A stretch of 64,000 bases of DNA from Streptomyces sp. NBC_01275 (GCF_026340655.1 NZ_JAPEOZ010000001.1:4960001-5024000), one strand, 5' to 3'. Positions 7,963 through 15,983 are shown, counted from the stretch's first letter. Made by a program: numbers and translations. The notes: a model not told the origin generated them from the sequence alone.

Positions 7963-8793
7963 ATGGCGAGAATAGTTGGGGTCACGTACTACCCGGTGAA
8001 GGGGTGTGCCGGGGTCGCGGTCGCCGCGTCCCGGGTCACGGCCGACGGGCTGGAGCACGACCGTGAGTACGTGGTCGTCGACGAGGCGAGGGAGCTGCGC
8101 TGGCAGTGGGGAGACCCGAGGCTCGCGCTGATCACCCCAGAACTCGGCCCCGAACCCGGACCCGGACCCGGCTCGCTCACCCTGCGGGCGCCGGGGTGCG
8201 GGGAGGTCCGGGTGTCCGGGGAGCCGGGCGAGTCGGTGACGCTGCCGGGGCGGTCGTACGGGGGCGTCGACCAGGGGGACGCGGCGGCCGGCTGGCTGAC
8301 GGAGGTGCTGGGCCGACCGACCAGGCTGCTCCGGGTACGGCGAAGGGAGCAGCCGACGGACGTCGGAGCCCCGGGTGCGCTTCCGGTCGCCAACCACAGC
8401 CGCCTGCACGTCGTCTCCCGCGCGAGCCTGGACGAACTGAACCGCAGACTCGCCGAACGCGGCGTCCCGCCCCTCCCCATGAACCGCTTCCGCCCCAACC
8501 TCGTCGTCGACGGCTGGACGGCGCCCCACACGGAGGACGACGCCCGTCGTATGACGATCGCCGGGGCCGACGCGGCCGACGGCCCGCTGGAGCTGGCCCT
8601 CACCGAGCTCACCGTGCGCTGCGCCATCACGATGGTCGACCAGGAGACCGGCCGCCGGGCGAGCCCGGAGCCCCTGCGCACCCTCGCCGACTACCGGCGG
8701 GCGGACGGCGGGATCGTCTTCGGCGCGTACTTCACGGTGCGGCGGCCGGGGAAGGCGGCGGTGGGGGACGAGGTGACCGCCTGGAAGGAGTGA
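7963..8793 (+). CDS. MOSC domain protein with MOSC-N beta-barrel
   Basis: The product is 276 aa. The N-terminal beta-barrel (MARIVGVTYYPVKGCAG, then DGLEHDREYVVVDE) and the C-terminal MOSC domain (RFRPNLVVDG, then RCAITMVDQETG with the conserved cysteine) are both present. MOSC proteins handle sulfur or molybdenum-cofactor-bound substrates, as in the amidoxime-reducing component family. The conserved cysteine in VRCAITMVD is the expected Moco-thiolate ligand. The precise substrate cannot be told, and no redox partner is adjacent. Confidence 0.85.
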   Translation: MARIVGVTYYPVKGCAGVAVAASRVTADGLEHDREYVVVDEARELRWQWGDPRLALITPELGPEPGPGPGSLTLRAPGCGEVRVSGEPGESVTLPGRSYGGVDQGDAAAGWLTEVLGRPTRLLRVRRREQPTDVGAPGALPVANHSRLHVVSRASLDELNRRLAERGVPPLPMNRFRPNLVVDGWTAPHTEDDARRMTIAGADAADGPLELALTELTVRCAITMVDQETGRRASPEPLRTLADYRRADGGIVFGAYFTVRRPGKAAVGDEVTAWKE

Positions 8794-8796
8794 CCG

Positions 8797-9186
8797 TCAC
8801 AGCTCCGCGCCCACCGCATACCCGGGGACGGACGGCCACCGGACGGTCAGCACGACCGACTCCTCCTCCGCGCGCCAGGAGTGGTCGACGCCCCGACCCC
8901 ACAGGACGTAGTCGCCCTGCCGTTCCAGAACGACGTCCCGACCGGGTAGTTGAACGCAGAACCGGCCGCTGACGAGCACCAGTAGGGCCGTGCGCTCCTC
9001 GCCCTTCACCCACTCCGCCCGCTCGTCGCCGCGGGGGTGCACCCCCCACTTGATCTCGACCGCCTCGCTGTGGCGGGGATCGTCGGCATCCTTGAAGTGC
9101 CCGAGGAGCCACCCCCGGTCCAGTGCCGCGTCCCTGCCCGCATTGCCCACGTACACACCGTCGTTCACGCTGCCGGACGCTAGCAC
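8797..9186 (-). CDS. Small cupin-fold protein
   Basis: The product is 129 aa when started at GTG 9184-9186, which has GGAGGA just upstream; an internal GTG at 9168 would give 123 aa. The core has single-domain cupin character: EIKWGVHPRGDER, then LLVLVSGRFCVQLPG, then QGDYVLWGRGVDHSWRAEEESVVLTVRWPS. Streptomycete homologues are sometimes labelled signal peptidase, but no Ser/Lys dyad or membrane segment is present. The function is unknown. It converges on the MOSC gene with 3 bp between the stops. Confidence 0.65.
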   Translation of the reverse strand: MLASGSVNDGVYVGNAGRDAALDRGWLLGHFKDADDPRHSEAVEIKWGVHPRGDERAEWVKGEERTALLVLVSGRFCVQLPGRDVVLERQGDYVLWGRGVDHSWRAEEESVVLTVRWPSVPGYAVGAEL

Positions 9187-9395
9187 CCGTCCTCCGCATG
9201 CACGATGAGGCGTCCAGGCGCAAACTGGGACGTGTGGGACTGATCCGGCCCGCGTCACCGAGATCGCGGTGACCTCGCGGCCCTTGGTCCCGGTCCCCAC
9301 GCCCGGGACCCCGTGACCACCTCTGCCGTCACCTCTGTTTCACCCCCGCATTCACCCCCGCATTCACCCCCTTGCTTCAGGTCTGGAGCACCCCC
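9187..9395. promoter_or_regulatory. Intergenic control region of the peptidase cassette
   Basis: It holds a perfect 7-bp inverted repeat, GTCACCG at 9256-9262 and CGGTGAC at 9269-9275, and then a 12-bp direct repeat (TTCACCCCCGCA) at 9339-9350, 9351-9362 and, in part, 9363-9370. It is divergent between the cupin gene and the 66-aa peptide gene. No promoter hexamers could be assigned. Confidence 0.4.
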
Positions 9396-9596
9396 ATGAC
9401 TTACGACTCCTCCGCCCAGGCTGATCCGACCACCGACTCCAGCGAGGAATCGCTGGACCGGGCTCTGGCCGCGAGGGCAGCCGCAGGAAACGTCAGGGCA
9501 GGCGCTACCGAGGCGCGCCCCACCGCGGGAGCGGACGTCGACCTCAAGGCCGGCGGCTCCAAGCCCGCAGTCCGCAAGCAAGCCCCCTCCATGTGA
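9396..9596 (+). CDS. 66-aa hydrophilic peptide at the head of the protealysin cassette
   Basis: ATG 9396 has a GGAG site 8 bp upstream. The protein is hydrophilic: an acidic first half (DPTTDSSEESLDRALAARAA) and a more basic, Ala/Gly-rich second half ending KPAVRKQAPSM. There is no signal peptide, membrane segment or recognisable domain. It is the first gene of a tight run ending in an M4 peptidase and its inhibitor, so it may be a substrate, partner or regulator of the peptidase; that is only inferred from position. Confidence 0.6.
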   Translation: MTYDSSAQADPTTDSSEESLDRALAARAAAGNVRAGATEARPTAGADVDLKAGGSKPAVRKQAPSM

Positions 9597-9628
9597 GGTC
9601 CAGTGAACTCCAGTCAGGAGGTCGCGCC

Positions 9629-9979
9629 ATGGCCATGCGATTCAGGAACAACTACCAGGCGACCATCTGGGCGATGGTCGAGTGGTCCTTCCCCAACTGT
9701 CCCGACGGCGGCGACTGGCTGAAGAAGGGCTGGTGGCAGATCGCCCCAGGCCAGGAAGTCATCGTGTACGGCGGCGACGCCGACGCCGTGAACCGCTTCT
9801 GGTACGCCTACGCCCACACCGACGACGGCGTCGAATGGGGAGGCACCTTCCCCGAACTCGTTCCGCCGCAGCGGTTCGAGTGGTGCGAGAAGACCTCCAG
9901 CACCCAGTGCCGCACCATCAACATGCACCAGTTCGAGGTCACGACCTCCGACCATGTGCACAGCTTCAACGGAGGCTGA
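9629..9979 (+). CDS. DUF1036-like small protein
   Basis: The product is 116 aa from ATG 9629 with a CAGGAGG site. The pattern NNYQATIWAMVEW, CPDGGDWLKKGWWQIAPGQE, then aromatic-rich FWYAYAHTDDGVEWGG matches the DUF1036 fold. That is a small beta-domain often exported in other bacteria but here without a signal peptide. Three cysteines are present. The stop overlaps the ribosome binding site of the M4 peptidase gene, so the two should be translated together. Its role is unknown. Confidence 0.7.
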   Translation: MAMRFRNNYQATIWAMVEWSFPNCPDGGDWLKKGWWQIAPGQEVIVYGGDADAVNRFWYAYAHTDDGVEWGGTFPELVPPQRFEWCEKTSSTQCRTINMHQFEVTTSDHVHSFNGG

Positions 9980-9980
9980 G

Positions 9981-11069
9981 ATGTCGGAGCCCCAGAAGTC
10001 CGGTACGCACGGCACGCCGACCGGACGCCGCGTCGTATGCGGCATCCTGCCGCCGTACATCCTGCACAAACTGACCGAGGCCGACGATCCCCACGTACGC
10101 GAGGCCGCCCGCAACACCCTGGCCATCGACGCCGAGTTCCGGGCGAACAGGGTCGCCACGCCGAGCCTGGTCTCGCCCGCCATGCCCGAGGACTTCGTCC
10201 TCCAGCGCACGATCTACGACACCCACCACACCGCGGAGCTGCCCGGCGACGTCGTCCGGGAGGAAGGGGGCCAGCCGGTGCTGGACGGCACGGCCAACCG
10301 TGCCTACGAGAGCCTCGGCCTGACCTTCGACTTCTTCAAGGAGGTCTACGGCCGCCACTCCATCGACGACGCCAACCTCCCGCTGGACGCCACGGTCCAC
10401 TACCGTCGCCGGTTCAACAACGCGTTCTGGGACACCCAGCAGATGGTCTTCGGCGACGGGGACGGCATCGTCTTCAACGACTTCACCATCTCCCACGACA
10501 TCGTCGCCCACGAGCTCACCCACGGCGTCACGCAGTACACCGCGGGTCTCGTGTACCAGGACCAGGCCGGCGCGCTCAACGAGTCGATCTCCGATGTCTT
10601 CGGCTCGCTCGTCAAGCAGTACGCCCGCCGCCAGAACGCCGACGAAGCCGACTGGCTGATCGGCGCGGGCCTGTTCACCCCGGCGGTGCGCGGCCAGGCG
10701 CTGCGCTCCATGAAGGCGCCGGGCACGGCCTTCGACGACGCCCAGCTGGGCGGCGCCGACCCGCAGCCCAGCCACATGACCCACTATGTGCGCGGCACGT
10801 TCGACCACGGCGGAGTGCACATCAACTCCGGCATCCCCAACCACGCCTTCTACCTGACCGCGGTCGCCATCGGCGGCTACGCCTGGGAGCGGGCCGGCAA
10901 GATCTGGTACGACACGATCACCTCCGGCCGACTCGCCGAGAACGCCACCTTCGAGCAGTTCGCGCATGTCACGGCGGACGTCGCGGAGCACCTCTACGGC
11001 ACCCGGTCCGAGCTCGACGCGGTCATGAAGGCCTGGTCGGACGTGGGGGTGAACGTCAATGGAGCGTGA
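9981..11069 (+). CDS. Protealysin-like M4 metallopeptidase without signal peptide
   Basis: The product is 362 aa. Zinc ligands are in HELTH (VAHELTHGVTQYT), and the downstream glutamate is in LNESISDVFGS. The catalytic histidine region is HINSGIPNHAFYLTAVAIGG. The propeptide is short, about 50 residues, and carries the PPYIL motif typical of protealysin-like peptidases. There is no signal peptide, unlike secreted thermolysins with propeptides of about 200 residues. ATG 9981 directly follows a GGAGG. The inhibitor-like gene follows after 48 bp. An intracellular or leaderless-export protease held in check by its inhibitor is likely. Confidence 0.9.
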   Translation: MSEPQKSGTHGTPTGRRVVCGILPPYILHKLTEADDPHVREAARNTLAIDAEFRANRVATPSLVSPAMPEDFVLQRTIYDTHHTAELPGDVVREEGGQPVLDGTANRAYESLGLTFDFFKEVYGRHSIDDANLPLDATVHYRRRFNNAFWDTQQMVFGDGDGIVFNDFTISHDIVAHELTHGVTQYTAGLVYQDQAGALNESISDVFGSLVKQYARRQNADEADWLIGAGLFTPAVRGQALRSMKAPGTAFDDAQLGGADPQPSHMTHYVRGTFDHGGVHINSGIPNHAFYLTAVAIGGYAWERAGKIWYDTITSGRLAENATFEQFAHVTADVAEHLYGTRSELDAVMKAWSDVGVNVNGA

Positions 11070-11117
11070 CCTCCGCGACCTCCGCCGTACGCCCGCACCG
11101 TCGTCGCCGGGAGCGCC

Positions 11118-11402
11118 ATGCGCATCCGCGTGACCAGGAGCGGCGGTCTGCTCCCCGTGCCCCGCTGGGCCGAGCTGGACACCTCCGGCCGGCCCGACGG
11201 GGCCGATCTGGAACGCCTCGCCCGCGAAGTCCTCACCACGACACCCCCCGGCCCCACGCCCGGCGTTCCCGACGGCTACCACTACACCCTGACCGTCGAA
11301 GCCGACGGAACCGCCGCCGACCGGACGGTCGAGTTCGCCGACCCGAGGCTTACGGCGGTCCAGGTGCAGCTGGTGGAACGGGTGCTGGGGGAGGGGGCGT
11401 GA
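11118..11402 (+). CDS. Emfourin-like inhibitor of protealysin-type peptidases
   Basis: The product is 94 aa, begins MRIRVTRSGGLLPVPRWAEL, and ends in a helix (LTAVQVQLVERVLGEGA). The N-terminal VTRSGG strand and the small alpha/beta layout match emfourin. That protein is encoded next to protealysin in Serratia and binds the active site of M4 peptidases tightly. The position directly downstream of a protealysin-like gene supports this strongly. There is no signal peptide, so inhibition would take place in the cytoplasm. Confidence 0.75.
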   Translation: MRIRVTRSGGLLPVPRWAELDTSGRPDGADLERLAREVLTTTPPGPTPGVPDGYHYTLTVEADGTAADRTVEFADPRLTAVQVQLVERVLGEGA

Positions 11403-11719
11403 GCCACGAGCCCCAGTACGTGCGACCTCAAGGACTGCCCGACGATCTACGTCACGTCTCAACGACTACAGCAATTCCGGAAACGTCGACGCCTATCACG
11501 CGTTTTTGGCCGGAAATTCGCAGCCGGCTGACTGTAATGCGGGCTGGGTCGAAGAACTCCGCTCGCATATCGGAAAAGGGAAGCGAGTCTACCGGGTTCA
11601 CAGTCTATCCCGTCCGCTCACGGGATATCTCAGGTTCGAACTGCGGAATTCATTCGGTACCGCGATGTGGCACTTGCGCACGCGGAACCGTTCGCCAGCT
11701 GGTGGGCTAAGCACGGGAC
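11403..11719 (+). pseudogene. Remnant of a DUF6879 gene
   Basis: Two frames hold pieces of a gene. One frame has a CPTIYVT segment as found in the small partners of these loci. A second frame, around 11452-11700, has DDY-like residues NDYSNSGNVDAYHAFLAG, then GKGKRVYRVHSLSRPLTGYL and RFELRNSF, which is DUF6879 sequence. No start, frame or end is intact. Base composition is more AT-rich than neighbours. DUF6879 genes normally sit beside XRE-DUF5753 regulators, and a truncated one follows here. Confidence 0.5.
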
Positions 11720-12046
11720 GTGAACAGAGCACAGCTTGGAGCCGCGCTGCGGGCTCTGCGAGTGGCATCCGGCAAGGAAGCCAAAGCAGTGGCCCGCAGC
11801 GCTCTCATGTCTCCATCCAAGCTGTCCAAGATTGAAAATGCGAAGCTGGCAGCCAGTGCGACAGCCGTCGAACGCATCTTGTCCGCCATCGGTGTCTCGG
11901 ATGAGGCCAAGGCACAGTACACCGAGGCCGCCCGAGCCTCGGCGACGGAAACCACGGCCTGGCGACTCCTCAAGCGCATCGGGGTCCATAAAGGCCAGCA
12001 GGACGCCAAAGCTCTTGAAGCCCAGACGTCCCTGCTGCGGCTGTAG
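11720..12046 (+). pseudogene. Truncated XRE-family regulator
   Basis: The 108-residue product has an XRE helix-turn-helix (LGAALRALRVASGKEAK, then SPSKLSKIENAK) and the start of the linker (WRLLKRIGVHKGQQDAKALE). It stops where full-length relatives of about 280 aa enter the DUF5753 domain. No continuation is seen in other frames before the DUF397 gene. With the DUF6879 remnant upstream, this looks like the broken half of an old regulatory cassette. It could still make a DNA-binding fragment. Confidence 0.55.
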
Positions 12047-12093
12047 CGAGTTGTACCGGCCCCTGGCTTTGGAGGCCGCCTTACGCTCCCTGG

Positions 12094-12288
12094 CTAACAC
12101 CGGAGCGAGCCGGCGCGTATGCCTTCCAGGAGGTGGGCGAGGGGGGTGGGGGTCGTGGTGAGGATGGTGGTGGGGGTGTCGGATTCGCGGAGGTGGAGGG
12201 TGGTGGGGGTGGCGGCGAGTTCGAGGCAGCTGTTTCCGTCGCCCTCGCCTGAGTGGGACGACTTCTGCCAGTTGTCGGGGAGGGGCAT
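12094..12288 (-). CDS. DUF397 domain protein
   Basis: The product is 64 aa. The signature WQKSSHSGEGDGNSCLELAA, a core of the DUF397 family, is present. ATG 12286-12288 has GAGG 6 bp upstream; an alternative GTG at 12298-12300 overlaps the stop of the upstream regulator by 4 bp and would add four residues. DUF397 proteins are small partners of XRE-DUF5753 regulators, as in the whiJ and abaA type loci that influence differentiation and antibiotic production. The C-terminus LLEGIRAGSL is typical. Confidence 0.85.
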   Translation of the reverse strand: MPLPDNWQKSSHSGEGDGNSCLELAATPTTLHLRESDTPTTILTTTPTPLAHLLEGIRAGSLRC

Positions 12289-12296
12289 GGGGTGCC

Positions 12297-13133
12297 TCAC
12301 AGCTCGTTTGCCAGCTTGTGGATGAAGTCACGCGACCGTTCGGGGTCGAGGGATGCAGCCTCCACTTTATGGAAACGTGTTCGATAGGCGCTGAGCTGGT
12401 CTTCGGAGTGGATGAAGGTCGAGCCGTGCGGGGCGTCACGCACCACCGTGTCCAGTTTGGGCAGGGGGCCACCCGCGTACGTCATGCTGCTGGCGGCTCT
12501 GGAGAATCCGTCCAGGTCGAAGGGGATGACGCGCAAGGTGATGTTGTCCGCTTCGGAAAGCTCGGCGAGACGGACGAGTTGAGCCTGTGAAGCGGTGCGG
12601 TCACTGACCCTGATGCGTAGGGCTGACTCGTGGATCACCGCCTCGTACGGGATGGTGATCTCCTGGCGTGCCATGCGGTGGCGGACACGCAACTCGAGCC
12701 CTTCGGGCGTCAGTTCGGGCACCCTGGACGAGAAGAGGGCACGGGCATAGTTCTCCGTCTGCAAGAGACCCGGTACGAACAGGATGGACACCTCGCGCAG
12801 GGACAAGGCGTGGTGCTCCAGCTCCGACAAGTCCAGGAAGGGTGCGGGCAGTAGGCCCCGGTACTCCTCCCACCAACCGCGCGTCCGGTCGGTCGCCAAC
12901 GCGACCAAGGCGTCGATGAACGCCTCGTCCGTGCAGACGTAATGCCCCGCGAGTCTGCGTAGCCGCGTCTCGCTCACGCCCGAGACGCCGGACTCGATCT
13001 GGCTGATCTGTACAGAGTTCACGCCGAGCAGCGCCGCAGCCTCACGGGCGCTGAGGCCTGCCGCTTCGCGGAGTCTGCGCAGTTCCACGGCCAGCCGCAT
13101 CTGTCGCGCGGTGGGCTCCCGCTTGGTCCCCAT
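12297..13133 (-). CDS. XRE-family regulator with DUF5753 domain
   Basis: The product is 278 aa. An N-terminal helix-turn-helix lies at about residues 12-65 (LRRLREAAGLSAREAAALLG, VNSVQISQIESG). The DUF5753 domain occupies about 95-275, with FVPGLLQTENYARALF and the RQEIT segment. It is the DNA-binding member of a WhiJ-like cassette with the coupled DUF397 gene downstream and a divergent ATPase gene upstream. In known cases the small partner relieves or tunes repression. Confidence 0.9.
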   Translation of the reverse strand: MGTKREPTARQMRLAVELRRLREAAGLSAREAAALLGVNSVQISQIESGVSGVSETRLRRLAGHYVCTDEAFIDALVALATDRTRGWWEEYRGLLPAPFLDLSELEHHALSLREVSILFVPGLLQTENYARALFSSRVPELTPEGLELRVRHRMARQEITIPYEAVIHESALRIRVSDRTASQAQLVRLAELSEADNITLRVIPFDLDGFSRAASSMTYAGGPLPKLDTVVRDAPHGSTFIHSEDQLSAYRTRFHKVEAASLDPERSRDFIHKLANEL

Positions 13134-13346
13134 CGACCGCTCCTCGATTCAACACGCTGGGCAGCGCTCCTCGTTCGGGTGTCAGATTACGCGACCGGCT
13201 TGCCGACTCTTAAATCTAAGGTCTACCGTCGGTGATGCGAAGTTCACGCTGCGAAAGCGCACCGACTCCGTCCTGCCATGACGGCTGCGGCACTGCCACC
13301 GCCCCCTCCGCACATCCCGACACCCACCCCCGCCTGGAGCTGAACC

Positions 13347-13771
13347 ATGCCCGAAACCGCCCCCACCCCCACCCCCGACTCCTGGGAGTACTCCCTCTAC
13401 ATCCCCAGGACGCCCGCGCCGTCACCGTCTCGCGCCGTACCCTCCGGATGATCCTCAGCCTCCACGGCCTCTCCCGGCTCACGGACACCGCCGAGCTCGT
13501 CGCCTCGGAGTTGGTCTCCAACGCCGTGCGGCACACGGTGGGGCCGGCCTGTCTGCGGGTGCGGTTGTCGGAGGGGGTGTTGCAGGTCGGGGCTTGGGAT
13601 GCGGATCCCGCACCGCCCGAGCCGCCGCGGCGGTTGGAGGAGCTGCTCGACGCCGAGAGCGGACGCGGCTTCGCCCTGGTCGGGGCCTGCAGCAAGGTCT
13701 GGGGGTGGCATCCGCTGTCGAGGTTCGGGCATCGGGGGAAGCTGGTGTGGTGTGAACTCGAGGCCGGTTGA
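13347..13771 (+). pseudogene. Anti-sigma-like ATP-binding protein, frameshifted
   Basis: ATG 13347 has a GGAG site 7 bp upstream and opens the family N-terminus (PDSWEYSLYIP). The frame then shifts: after the CCCC at 13404-13407 the family sequence continues one frame over as DARAVTVSRRTLRMIL, then ELVASELVSNAVRHT (HATPase N box) and RGFALVGACS (G box), to a stop at 13769-13771. Adding one C restores a protein of about 141 aa. It is therefore either a one-base deletion or a homopolymer sequencing error. This gene is the usual divergent third member of the whiJ-like cassette. Confidence 0.75.
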
Positions 13772-13871
13772 CGACGCGTTGACCTCTTCTACGAAACGTT
13801 GACCACTTCGGGGCGGAGTCCGGGGGAAATAGCGGGAGAAGCCTTGCGAACCCCCGACCTACATTCGCAGC

Positions 13872-14585
13872 ATGTCCATGCCACTGCGACCCGGGGGGCC
13901 TGTGCGTCCCGCCCGAGCCGCCGCCCCGCTCCCCGTCCTCCCTTACCGCAAGCCCACCAAGGGCCGCGACTACTGGGTGATCGACGACGTCTTCCCCGAG
14001 GCCGACATCGCCGCCGTGCGCGAGCGGTGTCTGGCGAAGGACGACTGGGTGAAGGGGTACCCGTACACCTCGGAGAGCTGGCCCGGACTGCGCACCATGC
14101 CGGGGCTGGAGCCGAGTGAACTCGGGCGGGTGGAGCGGCTGGTGAGGAAGGCGACCGGCGCGCAGAAGCTGTGGGTGCAGCAGGCTCCCGGGGGCGGGAC
14201 CCTCAACCACAACTGCATCCAGGTCGTCGGCGAGGGCGAGAGCACGCCCCGGCCGCACTCCGACTCGCGCGCGCTGTGCCGGTACGCGGCCGTGCTGTAT
14301 CTCAACCCCGGCGTGCCCAAGGACTGCGGGACCAGTTTCTACCGGCAGTCCCTGCCGGGCGGACGGCTCGGCGGCAATGTCGTGCAGGCCCCGCACAACA
14401 ACCTCGTCGACGCGCTCGGCACCCGGTTCGTCGCCCCGGACGCCTTCGAGGAGGACGTACGCGTGCCGCACAAGTACAACCGGCTGCTGCTGTACAACGC
14501 CAACCTCGTGCACAGCGCGACCGGTTACTCCGGCACGACGCTGGAGGAGAAGCGAATGACGGCCGTCTTCTTCTGGATGGCGTGA
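13872..14585 (+). CDS. DUF6445 family protein, 2OG-Fe(II) oxygenase-like
   Basis: The product is 237 aa. A possible iron-binding facial triad is visible: HSDSR within RPHSDSRALCRYAAVLYLNP (His and Asp), and a distal His in NANLVHSATGY followed by the basic EEKRMTAVFFW. That order and spacing resembles prolyl-4-hydroxylase-like folds, and I recall DUF6445 proteins having this form. The substrate is unknown. There is no signal peptide. ATG 13872 could be replaced by the second ATG at 13878. Confidence 0.65.
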   Translation: MSMPLRPGGPVRPARAAAPLPVLPYRKPTKGRDYWVIDDVFPEADIAAVRERCLAKDDWVKGYPYTSESWPGLRTMPGLEPSELGRVERLVRKATGAQKLWVQQAPGGGTLNHNCIQVVGEGESTPRPHSDSRALCRYAAVLYLNPGVPKDCGTSFYRQSLPGGRLGGNVVQAPHNNLVDALGTRFVAPDAFEEDVRVPHKYNRLLLYNANLVHSATGYSGTTLEEKRMTAVFFWMA

Positions 14586-14675
14586 GGGCCCACCTCGCCA
14601 GGGCCCACCTTGCCAGGGCCCACCTTGCCAGGGCCCACCTCGGCGGGGCCCACCTCGGCGGGGCCCACCTTGCCC
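14586..14675. repeat. Six tandem 15-bp repeats
   Basis: The unit is GGGCCCACCTYGCCA or a close variant, starting at 14586 and repeating every 15 bp through 14675, with a partial seventh copy after. It starts right after the DUF6445 stop and ends 26 bp before the convergent lipoprotein stop. Each unit contains the palindrome GGGCCC. It may be a slippage array or act in termination. Confidence 0.85.
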
Positions 14676-14701
14676 AGGGCCCGTTCACCCGTCCACCTGC
14701 C

Positions 14702-15253
14702 TCAGTAGCGCACCGCTCTGGCCGCCTTCGCCTTCACCTCGCCCGACAGCGTGCGGTTGCTGTGGGCCGTGGCCGTGCCGGTCTTTCCGGCGGGGACGTC
14801 GGAGACGGTGACGAGGACGGTGTCGAGCCAGTTGCCGCTCGTGTCGGTGAAGTCGACCTGGACGCTGAAGGACTTCGTGGAGTCGACGGTGTTGGATGCG
14901 GTCACCTCGACGGTGCTGCGGCCGTCGGAGTCCTTGCCCGGCGTGCCCAGCTTCACATCGCCCGTGACGTCGACGCCCCCCTTGATGTCGTCCAGCTTGC
15001 GGCCCGCCTCCGCGGTCGCCGACGCGTAAGCCTCCGAGGCCTGTGCGGCCAGCGAGGACGCGGCCGCGGTGACCTCGCCGCCCACCGACTGCGCCGCGGA
15101 GGCAACCGCGGAGGAGGCCGCGGAGGCGGCCTTGCTGGCGACGGACGAGGGGCTGCTGTCGTCCGAGCAGCCGGTGAGACCGGCCAGGGCGGCGACACAG
15201 GCCGCCGCGAGCGCCACGCCCTTCACGGCGGGGCGCGTGCGGTGAGCGGACAT
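14702..15253 (-). CDS. Secreted Ala-rich lipoprotein with FxLYD-like domain
   Basis: The product is 183 aa. ATG 15251-15253 follows an AGGAGG site. The lipobox is LAGLTGC at about residue 29, after a hydrophobic stretch. Next is an Ala/Ser-rich helical segment of about 60 residues. A C-terminal beta domain follows, with NTVDSTKSFSVQVDFTD and VSDVPAGKTGTA, the form of FxLYD-like extracytoplasmic domains. Its role is unknown. Confidence 0.75.
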   Translation of the reverse strand: MSAHRTRPAVKGVALAAACVAALAGLTGCSDDSSPSSVASKAASAASSAVASAAQSVGGEVTAAASSLAAQASEAYASATAEAGRKLDDIKGGVDVTGDVKLGTPGKDSDGRSTVEVTASNTVDSTKSFSVQVDFTDTSGNWLDTVLVTVSDVPAGKTGTATAHSNRTLSGEVKAKAARAVRY

Positions 15254-15266
15254 GTCGCCTCCTGGT

Positions 15267-15306
15267 GAACTGAATGAACTGAATGAACTGAATGAACTGA
15301 ATGAAC
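15267..15306. repeat. Tandem 9-bp repeat in a 5' leader
   Basis: The unit GAACTGAAT occurs four times at 15267-15302, plus GAAC. It lies 14-53 bp upstream of the lipoprotein start, so the mRNA leader carries it. Copy number change here could alter expression. Confidence 0.85.
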
Positions 15307-15449
15307 GGGTGCGGACCTCCCTCCAGTGAAGGCCCGCCCGCCCCCGCCCGCATGCCGGGCTCACCCGTACGGCGCACTCCTCGTGGTGGTCTCCCCCGTC
15401 CGGACGGATGCTCGGAGAAGCAGCCGGACGACGACGGACGGGATACGCC

Positions 15450-15917
15450 ATGAGTGGTCAGCCGCAGTCCCACTCCTCGCCGAGGTCCCCGGTCTGGGAC
15501 CCCTCTCACCAGGGCACCGGTACGCTCCCGCCGACGCACGGCGGACTGGCCGGCGGCGGGGTGGTCTTCGCCGGCGTGCTGATGCTGGTGAACGGCGTCC
15601 TCGCCGTCCTCCAGGGCATCTCGGCGATCGCGGAGGACGACGTGTACGCCGACCTCGGCGACTACGTCTACAAGATCAACCTCACCGGCTGGGGCTGGCT
15701 CCTGCTGAGCGTGGGCGTCGTGACGGCCGTGGTCGGCGGGAGCATCCTCAGGGGCGCCGAGTGGGCCCGCCTCACCGGCATCCTGCTGGCCTCGCTGAAC
15801 CTGATCCTGCAGTTCCTGTTCCTGCAGTACGCGCCGATCTGGTCGATCATCCTGATCGCCACCGACGTGTTCGTGATCTGGGCGCTGGCCGCGTACCGCC
15901 CACCCGTCTCCTCCTAG
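15450..15917 (+). CDS. DUF7144 family membrane protein
   Basis: The product is 155 aa with four predicted membrane segments: GGVVFAGVLMLVNGVLAVLQ, GWGWLLLSVGVVTAVVGG, LTGILLASLNLILQFLFLQY and WSIILIATDVFVIWAL. The N-terminal 30 residues are cytoplasmic and Pro/Ser-rich. ATG 15450 starts the family sequence. The function is unknown; homologues are common in actinomycetes. A short frame upstream from 15408 is not supported. Confidence 0.75.
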   Translation: MSGQPQSHSSPRSPVWDPSHQGTGTLPPTHGGLAGGGVVFAGVLMLVNGVLAVLQGISAIAEDDVYADLGDYVYKINLTGWGWLLLSVGVVTAVVGGSILRGAEWARLTGILLASLNLILQFLFLQYAPIWSIILIATDVFVIWALAAYRPPVSS

Positions 15918-15967
15918 CCCCGGGTTCACCCCTCGCGCAGGCGTTCGCCCACCGTCCCCGTCCCGGG

Positions 15968-15983
15968 GGATACCTACGTATCC
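15968..15983. promoter_or_regulatory. Palindrome upstream of LuxR-type regulator
   Basis: GGATACCTACGTATCC has perfect 6-bp arms (GGATAC/GTATCC) and a 4-bp centre. It lies about 130 bp before the regulator start, in the only intergenic stretch available for its promoter. It may be an operator. Confidence 0.4.
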
